From the NCBI GenBank assembly GCA_016872605.1, contig VGZI01000001.1:1-64000 (forward strand): a DNA stretch of 64,000 nt. The letters run 5' to 3'. Position numbers and translations under genes: made by a program. Shown here in pieces: positions 29,045-39,045 of the stretch. Below the pieces are notes generated by a model, which saw only the letters and a list, made by a program, of their open reading frames with translations, was not told where the DNA came from and did no database searches. Origin of the DNA: Planctomycetota bacterium. GTDB lineage: Bacteria > Planctomycetota > Planctomycetia > Gemmatales > Gemmataceae. How positions within the stretch are numbered: the first letter of the stretch is position 1; each line of letters begins with the position of its first letter.

Positions 29045-30376
29045 TTACGTCAAATTCGCCAACCGGCCTGTCGAGTCGCCCAGGCGTTCGACGGAACTGC
29101 CGATGCGGTCGAGCATCGAGACCCAGAGGTTGTTCAGCGGAGTGTTGAAGGCATAGCGGACATGGCGGCTGGCGCGGATGGTGCCGGAGCCTCGACCGAT
29201 CAGGAGGACGGGCAGGTCGTCGTGGTTATGGCGGTTGCCGTCGGAGTTGCCTGAGCCGTAGGCGATCATGCAGTTGTCGAGCAGCGTGCCGTCGCCTTCG
29301 CGGATGTTCTTCAGGCGATTGACGAAGTAGGCGAGCTGCGTGACGTGAAAGCGGTTGATGGTCGCGATCTTCTGCATTTTGGCCCGGTCGTTGCCATGAT
29401 GCGACAGATCGTGGTGGCCTTCGCGGACATCGATGAAACCGTAGGGGCGGTTGCTTCCTTCGTTGGCGAAGACGAAGGAACTGACGCGCGTGATGTCAGC
29501 CTGGAAAGCGAGGACCAAGAGGTCGCTCAGGATGCGAAGATGTTCTTGGTAGCTCTGCGGAATGCCGGTCGGCTGCGCCATGTTCGGGCGTGGCGGTTCG
29601 GGCATGCGTGCGGCGCGTTCGATGCGTTCCTCGATGTCGCGGATCGAGGTCATGTATTCGTCGAGCCGACGGCGATCGTTGGCGCCGAGGTTCGGCTGCA
29701 GGGAGTTAGCGTCTTCGCGGACGAAGTCGAGGATGCTGCGGCGATTGCGGTCGCGGCGAGCCCGGTCTGCGTCGTTGCCCGTTGCGAACAGACGATCGAA
29801 CACCAAACGCGGATTGTTGAGCTTCGGCACCGGCGTGGTAGCGGAACGCCAGGAGATCGTTGAGGAGTACGCACAGCTGTAACCGGAATCGCAGTTGCCC
29901 GCCAAAGCGCTTGGATCGCAGCCGATCTCGAGCGAGCCGAGGCGTGTCTGATTGCCGATGCGGCTGGCAGCCACTTGGTCGACCGAGATGCCGGCGCGGA
30001 TGTCGCTGCCGTCGGTCTTGCGAGGCTGAGCACCGGTGAGGAAGGCGGCCATGGCGCGAGCGTGATCACCCGCCCCGTCGCCATTGGGGCGAGCCTTGTC
30101 CGCCGTCAAACCCGTAAGCACATTGACGTATTCGCGCACATCGGCGAGTGGCTCCAGGATGCGCGGGAGCGTGAAGTCGGTTCCTGTCGCGCTGGGCGTC
30201 CAGTCGGCCATGTTCTTGCCGTTGGGCACGTAAAGAAACGCCATGCGAACCGGCACGCGATTGCTCGCCTGGGCTTGCGCCCACGGGCTAAAGGGCCCCA
30301 TCGCTTCAAGCCAGGGAAGCGCGATCGAGGCGCCCAGACCTTTGAGCACAGTTCGGCGCGAAAGCAAACTCGTCAT
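29045..30376 (-). CDS. DUF1552 domain-containing protein
   Basis: LSRRTVLKGLGASIALPWLEAM; RMAFLYVPNGKNMADWTP. Confidence 0.92.
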   Translation of the reverse strand: MTSLLSRRTVLKGLGASIALPWLEAMGPFSPWAQAQASNRVPVRMAFLYVPNGKNMADWTPSATGTDFTLPRILEPLADVREYVNVLTGLTADKARPNGDGAGDHARAMAAFLTGAQPRKTDGSDIRAGISVDQVAASRIGNQTRLGSLEIGCDPSALAGNCDSGYSCAYSSTISWRSATTPVPKLNNPRLVFDRLFATGNDADRARRDRNRRSILDFVREDANSLQPNLGANDRRRLDEYMTSIRDIEERIERAARMPEPPRPNMAQPTGIPQSYQEHLRILSDLLVLAFQADITRVSSFVFANEGSNRPYGFIDVREGHHDLSHHGNDRAKMQKIATINRFHVTQLAYFVNRLKNIREGDGTLLDNCMIAYGSGNSDGNRHNHDDLPVLLIGRGSGTIRASRHVRYAFNTPLNNLWVSMLDRIGSSVERLGDSTGRLANLT

Positions 30377-30498
30377 TCGTCAGGTCCTTTCGATTACTTG
30401 CCGTCAGGAGGGTAGGCGCGCACGGAGGGTCGTCAACACAAGTATACTACCACATTCAACCCCAGGCCAGGGCAATAGTTTCGGGGACACTGTTCGGG

Positions 30499-30652
30499 GT
30501 GCACGACATGGTTTGCAAACGGCACGGGAGGGCGAGGCTCCTGCCGAGCCGCGAGCCAGCAAATAATCTGAGTTGACATTACGATGCTGACGCTTCCGGC
30601 TCGGCAGGAGCCTCGCCCTCCCAAAAGGGGCCGCGCAGACCGTGTCGTGCAC
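30499..30652 (-). mobile_element. MITE-like 154-bp element, copy B (inverted relative to copy A)
   Basis: same length as copy A; 6 mismatches counted by eye. Confidence 0.65.
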
Positions 30653-30805
30653 CCCACTGTTCGGCCCATAGATGAGTTCATGACCACTGTCATTCGGCGC
30701 CACGGGTAGCGACTTTTTGGCGTCTCCTTTTCTTCGGTTGGAACGGTCTAGAAAAAGCAGTGCCGAACCAATTCAGATGAAAACGGCCTGGCGCAGACTC
30801 GGAGA

Positions 30806-31717
30806 CTATCCGCCATTCACGCGCCTTGTTTCCTTGTATCCCCATTCCCACAACGTGCGTTCCCACAGGAGCTTTCCCGTTTTCTTTTCAACCGCCCTCA
30901 GCAGGCGCGATTCGATGATGCGCCGCGAGGCGGGCAGAGTTTTGACCCAGTCGCCCACATGTTTACCCACTGCAACACTGAAGTCGATCCCGTTCCACTC
31001 CACGCTGGGCGGATAAGCATGCTCTTCAATCCTCCGATCCTTTGACAATGGCTGGGTCCGGATCTTGTCCGTCTCCAGATCGACGACAACAACGCCGCTG
31101 GCTTCTTTCGCGTTGGGGAGGGAGTTGGGTTTTTCAAAAAAAACCGCGTCGGATGCTGCTCGCCAGCGCATCACGAACTCTCCCTTCTCAATCCGTTCCT
31201 CGCACCGATAGCTTCCCTTGACCAGCTCGTCCAAGGCGGCTGACAGAAGTTCCTGCGGGGTCGGCTTGGCCCGCTCCGATTCGGGGACCCATTCGGGCGC
31301 CTCACGCTTGTGTCTGGGCTTATCCTTCAGCCATTCGGGGCCCTTGACCCATTCGGGCAGGACCGGCTCCGTCATCCAGAGCATTCTTCCCTTGGCGTCG
31401 AGGTCCAGGGCGGCGATGCGCAATGGATTGGCGCGCACACGCACCACGAGGGTCCGGCCGTAGACCGCGACCGGCCAATACGTCCCCTCCTCTTTCTTGG
31501 TTTGCCAGAGAGTTTTACCTGTCGCGATATCGATGGCTTCGATTCCGTCTACGGTTTTTGCCACGAAAATCGCTTTCTCGACCGGATCGATAAGCACTCC
31601 GCCCATAAGCGTCAGGACTTCATGGGCTTTCTTTTTTTCCTTGGGCGTCGCAAATGAAGGACTGGGCGTGACGCCGAGGAGGATCGCGATAGCCACGATG
31701 TGGATTGCCGTTTTCAT
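30806..31717 (-). CDS. Secreted PQQ-like repeat hypothetical protein
   Basis: MKTAIHIVAIAILLGVTPSPSFA signal; DGIEAIDIATGKTLWQTK. Confidence 0.7.
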   Translation of the reverse strand: MKTAIHIVAIAILLGVTPSPSFATPKEKKKAHEVLTLMGGVLIDPVEKAIFVAKTVDGIEAIDIATGKTLWQTKKEEGTYWPVAVYGRTLVVRVRANPLRIAALDLDAKGRMLWMTEPVLPEWVKGPEWLKDKPRHKREAPEWVPESERAKPTPQELLSAALDELVKGSYRCEERIEKGEFVMRWRAASDAVFFEKPNSLPNAKEASGVVVVDLETDKIRTQPLSKDRRIEEHAYPPSVEWNGIDFSVAVGKHVGDWVKTLPASRRIIESRLLRAVEKKTGKLLWERTLWEWGYKETRRVNGG

Positions 31718-31814
31718 CAAGATCGAGCTCTCTGCCCAGTGTCGAATACCGAAGCGAGGCACTGTGCTCTACGCACAAGAATAGACGAGGCAGAGGAGGC
31801 CTTGGTCGTCGATG

Positions 31815-33968
31815 CTACCACTCCCCGCCCTGGATTTGCTTCAGCGTCTCCGCATCGACCGGGGCATACGCGCTGGGCTCCATGGTCCAGCTTGCTCGGC
31901 CTTGCGTCAGGCTGCGGACTTTGTCGGAGTAGTCGAACATCTTCGCCAACGGCACGATCGCTTCGACGACGCGCAGTTTGCCGCGGGTCAGCACCTCGCG
32001 AATCTCGGCTCGCCGGGCGTTCATGTCGGCGGTCACGGGGCCGAGGTAATCTTCGGGGATCATGACCTCGGTGCGCATCACTGGCTCCAGGAGGATCATG
32101 TTGCCTCGCAGCGCCTTATTGACGGCATCGAAGCCGGCGGCCTGGAATGCGACTTCGTTCGATGTCTCCTCTTGCATCTGGGCGCCGCGCAACGTCGCCT
32201 TGACGCCGATGACCGGGTAGCCCAGTTCGCCCGATTGCAGCGCACCGCGAATGCCGCTCTCCGCGGCCTCCATGAGCAAGGGGGGCAGCGTCTCCGGCGG
32301 TATCTGGTTGACCACGACGACCGCACCCTCACCGCCAACGCCTTTCCCACCCGGCGAGGGGTGCGCAATCGGCATGGGCTCGAAGTCGACCGTCAACTTC
32401 GCGAACAAGCCCGTCGCGCCCATCTGCTTGACGCACTCGCCGGTGATCTTGACCGCCTTCTTCAAGGTCTCGCGATAGCTGACGCGCGGCTTCGACACGC
32501 GGACTTTCAGGCGAAAGTCGCGTTCGAGCCGATGTTTCTTCACTTCGAGGTGCAAGACGCCCATGCCGCTCATCAGCATCTGGCCGGTGTCGGCGTCGAG
32601 GCGCCACATGAAGGTCGGGTCCTCGCGCTTGAGTCGATCGAGCGCGTCGGTCAGCTTGTCCTTGTCGCCCGACGAGTCCGGCTCGATCGACATGCTGACG
32701 ACCGCCTCGGCAAAGGTGATCTGCTCAAGCACGATCGGATGCTGCGGGTCGCACAGCGTGTCGCCGGTGATCGAATCCTTTGGGCCGATCACGCCGACGA
32801 TATCCCCCGCATGGGCGATCGGCATGTCCTCGCGGTTCTTCGGGTCGGCGTGGATGTGATAAATCTTGCTCGCGAACTCCTTCACTTCCTTGGGCGGGTT
32901 GAAGAGCCGACAGTGTGGATTGAGCACGCGGCTATTCGCCTTGAGCGTGCCCGAATAGATGCGCACGTAATAAAGGTCGCCGTGCGTGTCGGCCGCGATT
33001 TTGAAGACCAGGCCGGCGAACGGCTCCTTGGCGTCGGGCTTGCGCGATTCCTCTTTGTCCTTTTTCTTCGGATTCTGCCCGCGCACGGGGGGACGTTCGA
33101 GCGGATTGGGCAGGTAGTAGCAGACCGCGTCCATCAGCGGCTGAATGCCGGCGTGCTCGCGTCCCGACCCGCACAGGACCGGCTGAATCTGGCGTGCCAG
33201 CGTCTGCTCGCGAATGACTTGCCGCAGCGTCGCGAGCGGAATCTCCTGGCCTTCGAGATAGGCGGAGGTGATCTTGTCCTTGTCGTCGAACTTGGTCAGC
33301 ACTTCGAAGAGGTACTCGCGCCAGCGCTGCACGTCGGCCTGCATCTCGTCGGGAATCGGCGTGGTGTGAAAGGACTTGCCCTCGGTCTGCGGATCGGGAA
33401 AGTACGCCTTTTGCTCCAGGAGATCGACGACGCCGCGGAACGGCGTGTTCGAATCTTTCACCGACCCCGAGCCGACCGGGATGACCAGCGGGGCCGGCGT
33501 TCCTTCGAGGCGATCCTTGATCTCATTGATGGCATTGTCGAAGTTGGCGCCGACGACATCCATCTTGTTGATGAAAACCATGCGCGGGACTTGATACTTG
33601 TCCGCTTGCCGCCAGACGGTCTCCGACTGAGCTTCGACGCCCTTTTGGGCATCGAAGACGACGACCGCGCCGTCGAGCACGCGCAAGCTGCGTTCCACCT
33701 CGGCCGTGAAGTCGACGTGCCCCGGCGTGTCGATGAGGTTGACGGTGCAATCGCGCCACTTGAACGGGATGCACGCCGAGTAGATCGTGATGCCGCGCTC
33801 TTGCTCTTCGGGATCGTAGTCGGTCTCGGTGGTGCCGGCGTCGACGGTTCCGAGCTTGTGCTTGGCGCCTGCGTAGTAGAGAACGTGATCGGTGGTCGTC
33901 GTCTTGCCCGCGTCGATATGGGCGATGATGCCGATATTGCGAACTTTGTGAAGATCAGTGATTGCCAT
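31815..33968 (-). CDS. fusA: Elongation factor G (EF-G-like)
   Basis: VRNIGIIAHIDAGKTTTTDHVLYYAG; QERGITIYSACIPFKW; NLIDTPGHVDFTAEVERSLRVLDGAV; could be a paralogue rather than the main EF-G. Confidence 0.9.
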   Translation of the reverse strand: MAITDLHKVRNIGIIAHIDAGKTTTTDHVLYYAGAKHKLGTVDAGTTETDYDPEEQERGITIYSACIPFKWRDCTVNLIDTPGHVDFTAEVERSLRVLDGAVVVFDAQKGVEAQSETVWRQADKYQVPRMVFINKMDVVGANFDNAINEIKDRLEGTPAPLVIPVGSGSVKDSNTPFRGVVDLLEQKAYFPDPQTEGKSFHTTPIPDEMQADVQRWREYLFEVLTKFDDKDKITSAYLEGQEIPLATLRQVIREQTLARQIQPVLCGSGREHAGIQPLMDAVCYYLPNPLERPPVRGQNPKKKDKEESRKPDAKEPFAGLVFKIAADTHGDLYYVRIYSGTLKANSRVLNPHCRLFNPPKEVKEFASKIYHIHADPKNREDMPIAHAGDIVGVIGPKDSITGDTLCDPQHPIVLEQITFAEAVVSMSIEPDSSGDKDKLTDALDRLKREDPTFMWRLDADTGQMLMSGMGVLHLEVKKHRLERDFRLKVRVSKPRVSYRETLKKAVKITGECVKQMGATGLFAKLTVDFEPMPIAHPSPGGKGVGGEGAVVVVNQIPPETLPPLLMEAAESGIRGALQSGELGYPVIGVKATLRGAQMQEETSNEVAFQAAGFDAVNKALRGNMILLEPVMRTEVMIPEDYLGPVTADMNARRAEIREVLTRGKLRVVEAIVPLAKMFDYSDKVRSLTQGRASWTMEPSAYAPVDAETLKQIQGGEW
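32326..32363 (-). repeat. Repeat lying in frame in the EF-G gene (domain IV region)
   Basis: ccctcaccgccaacgcctttcccacccggcgaggggtg, translated on minus strand as HPSPGGKGVGGEG. Confidence 0.75.
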
Positions 33969-34340
33969 ATTGCGTCCGTGTTCGTTTGTCGTGGAGGCAA
34001 GCTGCCAGTTTGTCTCCTCCCGGCGCGTGCCGCTTCCGGGACAAGCTGGCAGCTTGTCCCTGCCAAAAGTCTGCGGTGCATACCACGGGGACAAACAAAA
34101 AAAGTCCGTGGTTCGGGGTTAATGTATTTAACCACGCACCACGGACTACGGACGCAGCCCGGTGAGCGTCGCTGAAGATTTGGTCCGACCAGTGCGGGAT
34201 GCTTGCTCTCGGCAGGCGTGTGATGGCGTGTATTCCGAGTGCTTATGATCACGCGGAGCGTGATGTCTACGATGGTTCAGCGTATAATCCCATCGACCTG
34301 GCACGATGTCGTTTGCCTGTCGATGGGGCCAAGCGAGCAC

Positions 34341-34889
34341 ATGCAAACTTTTTGGATCGTCCTAGCGGCGGGCTTGATGCTGACCTGGCTGGTGATGGTG
34401 GTGCGCGGACCGCGCGGCCTCAATTCCGCCGGTGCTCTGGTCGTCCTGGGCTACGGTCCCGTGGTTCGCAGTCTGGCTCTTGTGCTAGCGCTGTTGCCGC
34501 CGTTGATCATGATCTACGCCATCTGGGTTTTCCCCTGGCGACGCGAGACGGCGATGAATCTGGCGGGCCTGTGTTTCGCGGGCGTCAGCCTGGTTGCGGG
34601 ACTGCCCCTGATCGAAGCGACGCGCGTTCAGGTCGTGGTGACCGACGAAAGCGTGACGCGCTACTCCCCGTGGCTCGGCGAGGCGACGCTCCGGTGGTCC
34701 GACGTGGAAAGCGTCGACTACTCGTCGCTCAATGCCTGGTTCATCCTCTCGGGGGCCGGCACGTCGATCCGTGTTTCTCGCTTTCTTGGCGGACTTGATG
34801 TCTTCGCAAAGACAATCCACCGCAAAGTTCCACCCGAGCGCTGCTCGGCATCGGCGTCCGCGCTGCTTTCCACTCTTTGCAGTTCATGA
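34341..34889 (+). CDS. Hypothetical membrane protein
   Basis: MQTFWIVLAAGLMLTWLVMVV... four or so TM segments. Confidence 0.55.
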   Translation: MQTFWIVLAAGLMLTWLVMVVRGPRGLNSAGALVVLGYGPVVRSLALVLALLPPLIMIYAIWVFPWRRETAMNLAGLCFAGVSLVAGLPLIEATRVQVVVTDESVTRYSPWLGEATLRWSDVESVDYSSLNAWFILSGAGTSIRVSRFLGGLDVFAKTIHRKVPPERCSASASALLSTLCSS

Positions 34890-34905
34890 TCGCCGTGTTT
34901 TGAAA

Positions 34906-34973
34906 CGCAGAGTGCGCAGAGAACGCGGGGAGTTTTTTCGGTGTGCTCTCCGCGTTCTCGGCGCACTCTGCGC
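34906..34973. repeat. Inverted repeat (CGCAGAGTGCGCAGAGAACGCGG type)
   Basis: cgcagagtgcgcagagaacgcgggg ... ctccgcgttctcggcgcactctgcg. Confidence 0.8.
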
Positions 34974-34995
34974 TTTTCAATTTCCCGGGGGCGTG

Positions 34996-35739
34996 TCAAC
35001 GTGCGGCCAGGATGATGTCGAACGTGCCGACCTTGTACGTTCCGTGCTGAATGCGGACCTCGCGTAGGTCGATGATCAGCGATTGGCGGATGAACTGATC
35101 GTCGCGCTGGTGCGGGTCGCCGCGGAAGTAGAGTTGCGTCACCAGGTCGCGGTAGCCTTGCTTGCGCACCCAGTAGTGGATGTGCGGCGGCCGCCAGGCG
35201 TTCGGGCCGATCTGGTAAGCGCCCGGATGGATCGTCTCGTACTCGTAATAGCCGTTCTCGTCGGTCATGAGCCGAGCACGGTTGACGAACAGATTGGCGG
35301 CCGGCTGACGCTGCGGATCGTCGTTGTCATAGCGGCCGCGGGCGTCGGCTTGCCAGATGTCGAGCATCGTGCCAGGCAGCGGACGCCGGGTGTCGAGACC
35401 ATACACTCGTCCGCGGATGACGAGCACGGTTCCCGGTTCGAGCGGCGGCGTGATCTTGGCGCGGAACGGCACGTTGGCGCGATGGTACGGTCCGAGGATG
35501 TTGTCCTCGGTGGCGCGGGCATTCGCCGCCGGTGCTTGGCCGGCGGGAACGGCGATTTCCCGCAATCGCGTGGCAGCGAGCTCCGCTTGCGCCGGCGGCC
35601 GCTGATTGGCGACGAAATCGCCGTATGAACCGAGATCGCCCGAGGTTTCCGTGGCGATTGCGAGGTCAGGCAACAACAGACCGGTCGCGCCGACGGCGAG
35701 CCCGCCGGTCAAGAACTCTCGTCGTGATGAATCGGACAT
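34996..35739 (-). CDS. Tat-exported intradiol ring-cleavage dioxygenase family protein
   Basis: SRREFLTGGLAVGATGLLLP; TEDNILGPYHRANVPFRAKI; PGTMLDIWQADARGRYD; WRPPHIHYWV. Confidence 0.85.
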   Translation of the reverse strand: MSDSSRREFLTGGLAVGATGLLLPDLAIATETSGDLGSYGDFVANQRPPAQAELAATRLREIAVPAGQAPAANARATEDNILGPYHRANVPFRAKITPPLEPGTVLVIRGRVYGLDTRRPLPGTMLDIWQADARGRYDNDDPQRQPAANLFVNRARLMTDENGYYEYETIHPGAYQIGPNAWRPPHIHYWVRKQGYRDLVTQLYFRGDPHQRDDQFIRQSLIIDLREVRIQHGTYKVGTFDIILAAR

Positions 35740-35807
35740 GATTGGTTCCTTTCGTGTGTGGGGGGCGTATCCAATAACAGGAACGCCCGCGCGTCCCACG
35801 GATTCCT

Positions 35808-35880
35808 CGTTTAGCGCCCGCGCGGCCCCAGATTGTTACAGTGTATTCGGTATCGCTCGGCGCCGTGCGAGCGCTAAACG
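35808..35880. repeat. REP-like palindrome (CGTTTAGCG family)
   Basis: cgtttagcgcccgcgcgg ... cggcgccgtgcgagcgctaaacg. Confidence 0.75.
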
Positions 35881-35889
35881 AATACCTGT

Positions 35890-36654
35890 CTAATACCCCA
35901 ACTCCGCCAGTCGCCGCAAGATCGCTGCGTAGCGCGGGGCCGGGTCGTTCCAGGCGCCGCGCAAGTAACGGGCGGGATTGCGCCAGTTGACCAGCGCCAA
36001 ATGGTCCCCGTCCCAGACGTCGAATGCTTCGCCGTACTTCGCCGACTCCAGCGACACGATGCCGTCGTTCTCGCCTTCATACTTCGAGACGATGCTCGCC
36101 GACAGGAACCATTCCGGATGCAGGATGCTGTTGTCGTGCTGTCCCGCGACGGAGAAGTAACGCACATTCGGCGCATCGACGACCGTTTCGTTGAACGATA
36201 GGCACTTGGCGCGTGTGAGATCGTAGAACGCTTGATAAGGCAAGCCGATGAGATCGAGCACCGGCGTCACAATCCGGGCCAGGCGATGAATGCCCCAGTC
36301 GGCAAAGCTCGTGCCCCGGTGCGGCGTCCCCAGCGTGGTGAGCGTCAGCACCATCGGCGCCATGTCGAGCATCGAGATCATGTAACGCGAATCGAGTCCC
36401 CCCATGCTGTGCGCGATCAGGTGCACTGGTTCGGCCGGCGAATGCTCACGCAAGAAGTCCTTGAGCTGTTGCGCTCGCTCGCTGACTCCCCCGGTCGGCG
36501 TGAGGGCCGGGATCAGGACGCGATTGCCGGCCTCGGTCAGTAGGTCGGGGATGCCGGGGAAATAGTTGGCGAGCGTCGCGCCGGCGACGCCGATCTTGTC
36601 GAAGCCGAACAAGCCGTGCACGAGAGCAATCGGCGCTCGCAGCTTGGGGATCAT
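35890..36654 (-). CDS. Triacylglycerol lipase-like alpha/beta hydrolase
   Basis: PIALVHGLFGFD; LIAHSMGGLDSRYMIS. Confidence 0.85.
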   Translation of the reverse strand: MIPKLRAPIALVHGLFGFDKIGVAGATLANYFPGIPDLLTEAGNRVLIPALTPTGGVSERAQQLKDFLREHSPAEPVHLIAHSMGGLDSRYMISMLDMAPMVLTLTTLGTPHRGTSFADWGIHRLARIVTPVLDLIGLPYQAFYDLTRAKCLSFNETVVDAPNVRYFSVAGQHDNSILHPEWFLSASIVSKYEGENDGIVSLESAKYGEAFDVWDGDHLALVNWRNPARYLRGAWNDPAPRYAAILRRLAELGY

Positions 36655-36699
36655 GATTCCATCGTAAACGGAATCGCGGCGAGATGCAAAGGGAAAACT

Positions 36700-36777
36700 T
36701 CCACGAAGGGACACGAAGGACACGAAGTCGGGAGTACAATGCATGTCCATTCTCTCCTTCGTGACCCTTCGTGGATT
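36700..36777. repeat. Inverted repeat (CACGAAGGACACGAAG type)
   Basis: ttccacgaagggacacgaaggac ... ctccttcgtgacccttcgtgga. Confidence 0.75.
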
Positions 36778-36836
36778 GATTTTCCCCGCCCGGATCGGAA
36801 AATAGCCGACATCTTCTATTCGCATGAGGGACTCAC

Positions 36837-37751
36837 ATGGCACTCACCAAAGCGGAAGCTGGCAAAACTCGCATCGGCTGGATCGGAACCGGCGTCATGG
36901 GACGCTGGATGTGCGGCCATGCCATGAGCAAAGGCTTTAAGGCGACCATCTATAACCGCTCCAAGGACAAGCCCGATGTCAAGACGTTGCTCGAGCAAGG
37001 CGCCAAATGGGCCGACACCCCGAAGCAAGTCGCCGCAGAGAGCGATGTCGTCTTCGCCATCGTCGGATTCCCCAAAGATGTGCGCGAGGTCTTCCTCGGC
37101 TCACAGGGGGCATTGGCCGGCAGCAAAGGGGGGACGATTCTCGTCGACATGACCACCAGCGAGCCGTCGCTGGCCCGGGAAATTTATGACGCCGCCAAGG
37201 CCAAGGGGGTCTACAGCCTCGACGCCCCCGTCTCCGGCGGCGATGTCGGCGCCAAGAACGCTGCCCTCTCCATCATGATCGGTGGCGACAAAGAAGTCGT
37301 CGATGCCGTCAGCCCGATCTTCGAATGCATGGGCAAGACGATCATCCATCAAGGCGCGGCCGGCTCCGGCCAGCACACCAAGATGGTCAATCAGATTCTC
37401 ATCTCCTCGACCATGGTCGCTCTCTGCGAAGCGTTGCTCTATGGCTACAAGGCCGGGCTCGATCTCGAGACGGTCTTCAAGTCGGTCAGCGTCGGCGCGG
37501 CCGGTTCGAAGGCGCTCGAAGTGCTTGGCCCACGCATCATGGCCCGCAACTTCGAGCCGGGCTTCTACGTCGAGCACTTTATCAAGGACATGGGCATCGC
37601 CCTCGACGAATCGAAGAAGATGGGCATCTCCATGCCCGGCCTCGCTCTCGCGCACCAACTCTACCTCGCCCTACAGGCCCAAGGCTATGGCCGCAAGGGC
37701 ACGCAAGCGTTGATGCTGGCGCTGGAGCACATTTCGAATGTGAAGCGGTGA
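36837..37751 (+). CDS. NAD(P)-dependent oxidoreductase, 3-hydroxyisobutyrate dehydrogenase family
   Basis: [46 protein letters not shown]. Confidence 0.93.
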   Translation: MALTKAEAGKTRIGWIGTGVMGRWMCGHAMSKGFKATIYNRSKDKPDVKTLLEQGAKWADTPKQVAAESDVVFAIVGFPKDVREVFLGSQGALAGSKGGTILVDMTTSEPSLAREIYDAAKAKGVYSLDAPVSGGDVGAKNAALSIMIGGDKEVVDAVSPIFECMGKTIIHQGAAGSGQHTKMVNQILISSTMVALCEALLYGYKAGLDLETVFKSVSVGAAGSKALEVLGPRIMARNFEPGFYVEHFIKDMGIALDESKKMGISMPGLALAHQLYLALQAQGYGRKGTQALMLALEHISNVKR

Positions 37752-37765
37752 GTGGTATCATGAAG

Positions 37766-37794
37766 CCCAGGGGTGAGCGCAGCGAACCCCTGGG
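37766..37794. repeat. Hairpin after oxidoreductase gene
   Basis: cccaggggtgagcgcagcgaacccctggg. Confidence 0.7.
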
Positions 37795-37806
37795 ATTTTC
37801 TATGCG

Positions 37807-38919
37807 CTACGGCCGATTGCTTGCCGACTGTTGCCGATACAGATGCGGATGTGCCCACTGGTTGTAGTGCAGCGCGTCGAAGTCGTCCACCGGCGTCGCG
37901 GCGAGCGGGGTGCGCGGCGTTTCCATTGGCTGCACCTGCGGCGGGTTCTTTTCGTCGATCTCGATGCGTGGCCGTTGTTGCGATTGCACCTCGACTCCGC
38001 CGGCTGGCGCCGTCGTTCCCTGCTGCACTGGGAACGCCGACTTCGGCGCCGGCAGCGTGGCATTCGCCGGCTTCTTGCTGGCGCGGTAATCGCGAAGCTG
38101 CGGATTCTTGGCGATGGTCTCGACGATCCATTGGTGCATCGCCTGGATCGGCATGTCGCTGCGATCGCGGAACGCAGCCGGGGCGTCGCCGTGCGCGGTG
38201 ATCGCCTTGACCATGAGCGGACTGATGGCCGGGCGGTCGATATCGATGTAGGGCAGGACGGCGGCGAGATTGCGCTGCATCACCGACTTTTTACCCTGGT
38301 CAGAAACGCGATCCAGATGCAGCTTGCCCCCCGCGTTGTTGCCGTGGCAATTCACGCACTTGTTCATCAGGATCGGCTGCACTTTGTTGGCAAACGCAAC
38401 TTGCGTCTCGAAAGACAAATCCACGCTCGGCGTCGCCTCCACCGGACGCGGCACGGAGGCCGGTTTCGTCGCTGTCGTCTTTGGCAGCGGCGCGTCCTTC
38501 ATCCGCTCCAAAACCGCAACCAATTGCAGGGCGTCGCTGTGGCTAGCCTGCAACTGCAACGCCAGCCGAGCCTGCGCGAGCGCCTTGTCGTTCAGCTTGT
38601 GCAAGTGACACCACCGTGCTAGCCGAACGCGATCATTGGCACTGTTGGGATCGATTGTGCTCATAGCAAACGCGAAGGCGTCGTCCCAGTCGGCACAGAG
38701 CCGGACGATGCGGTCCTCGGCGATCCAGACTTCGCTGTCGCCGCGGCGCACGCAGATCTTGCCGCGAATGCGTTCGATATCGCCTTCCATGGCATGCCCG
38801 GTCTTGAGGAGCAGCACCTTGCCGCGCGTCACGCCCATGTCCCGTTCCTGGGCGTAGACGAGGATTCCCAGTCCGGCAAACAATGCCGGCACGATCAGCC
38901 ATGCGAGAATTTTCTTCAT
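37807..38919 (-). CDS. Secreted protein with planctomycete-type cytochrome c motif
   Basis: MKKILAWLIVPALFAGLGILVYAQ; KVQPILMNKCVNCHGNNAGGKLHL. Confidence 0.75.
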   Translation of the reverse strand: MKKILAWLIVPALFAGLGILVYAQERDMGVTRGKVLLLKTGHAMEGDIERIRGKICVRRGDSEVWIAEDRIVRLCADWDDAFAFAMSTIDPNSANDRVRLARWCHLHKLNDKALAQARLALQLQASHSDALQLVAVLERMKDAPLPKTTATKPASVPRPVEATPSVDLSFETQVAFANKVQPILMNKCVNCHGNNAGGKLHLDRVSDQGKKSVMQRNLAAVLPYIDIDRPAISPLMVKAITAHGDAPAAFRDRSDMPIQAMHQWIVETIAKNPQLRDYRASKKPANATLPAPKSAFPVQQGTTAPAGGVEVQSQQRPRIEIDEKNPPQVQPMETPRTPLAATPVDDFDALHYNQWAHPHLYRQQSASNRP

Positions 38920-38974
38920 AGTGGGCGAAGGCTATAAACTGGAACGGCAAGTTGGTCAAGAGGAGCTTCAAAAT

Positions 38975-39045
38975 CGCGAAACCGCCGAGCGAGCCACGCA
39001 AATGCCACAGCCACGCAGCGTTGCGGCTCGCTCGGCGGTTTCGCG
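38975..39045. repeat. Inverted repeat between divergent genes
   Basis: cgcgaaaccgccgagcgagcc ... ggctcgctcggcggtttcgcg. Confidence 0.85.

Noticed and set aside
30404-30703. ORFs with GRARLLPSR / ARGSAGASPSRAVCKPCRA
   Set aside because: These peptides come from translating the MITE-like palindrome; not a protein.
31812-34175. 787-aa plus-strand ORF
   Set aside because: Antisense to the well-supported EF-G gene; long antisense frames are common in high-GC DNA and the translation has no recognisable motif.
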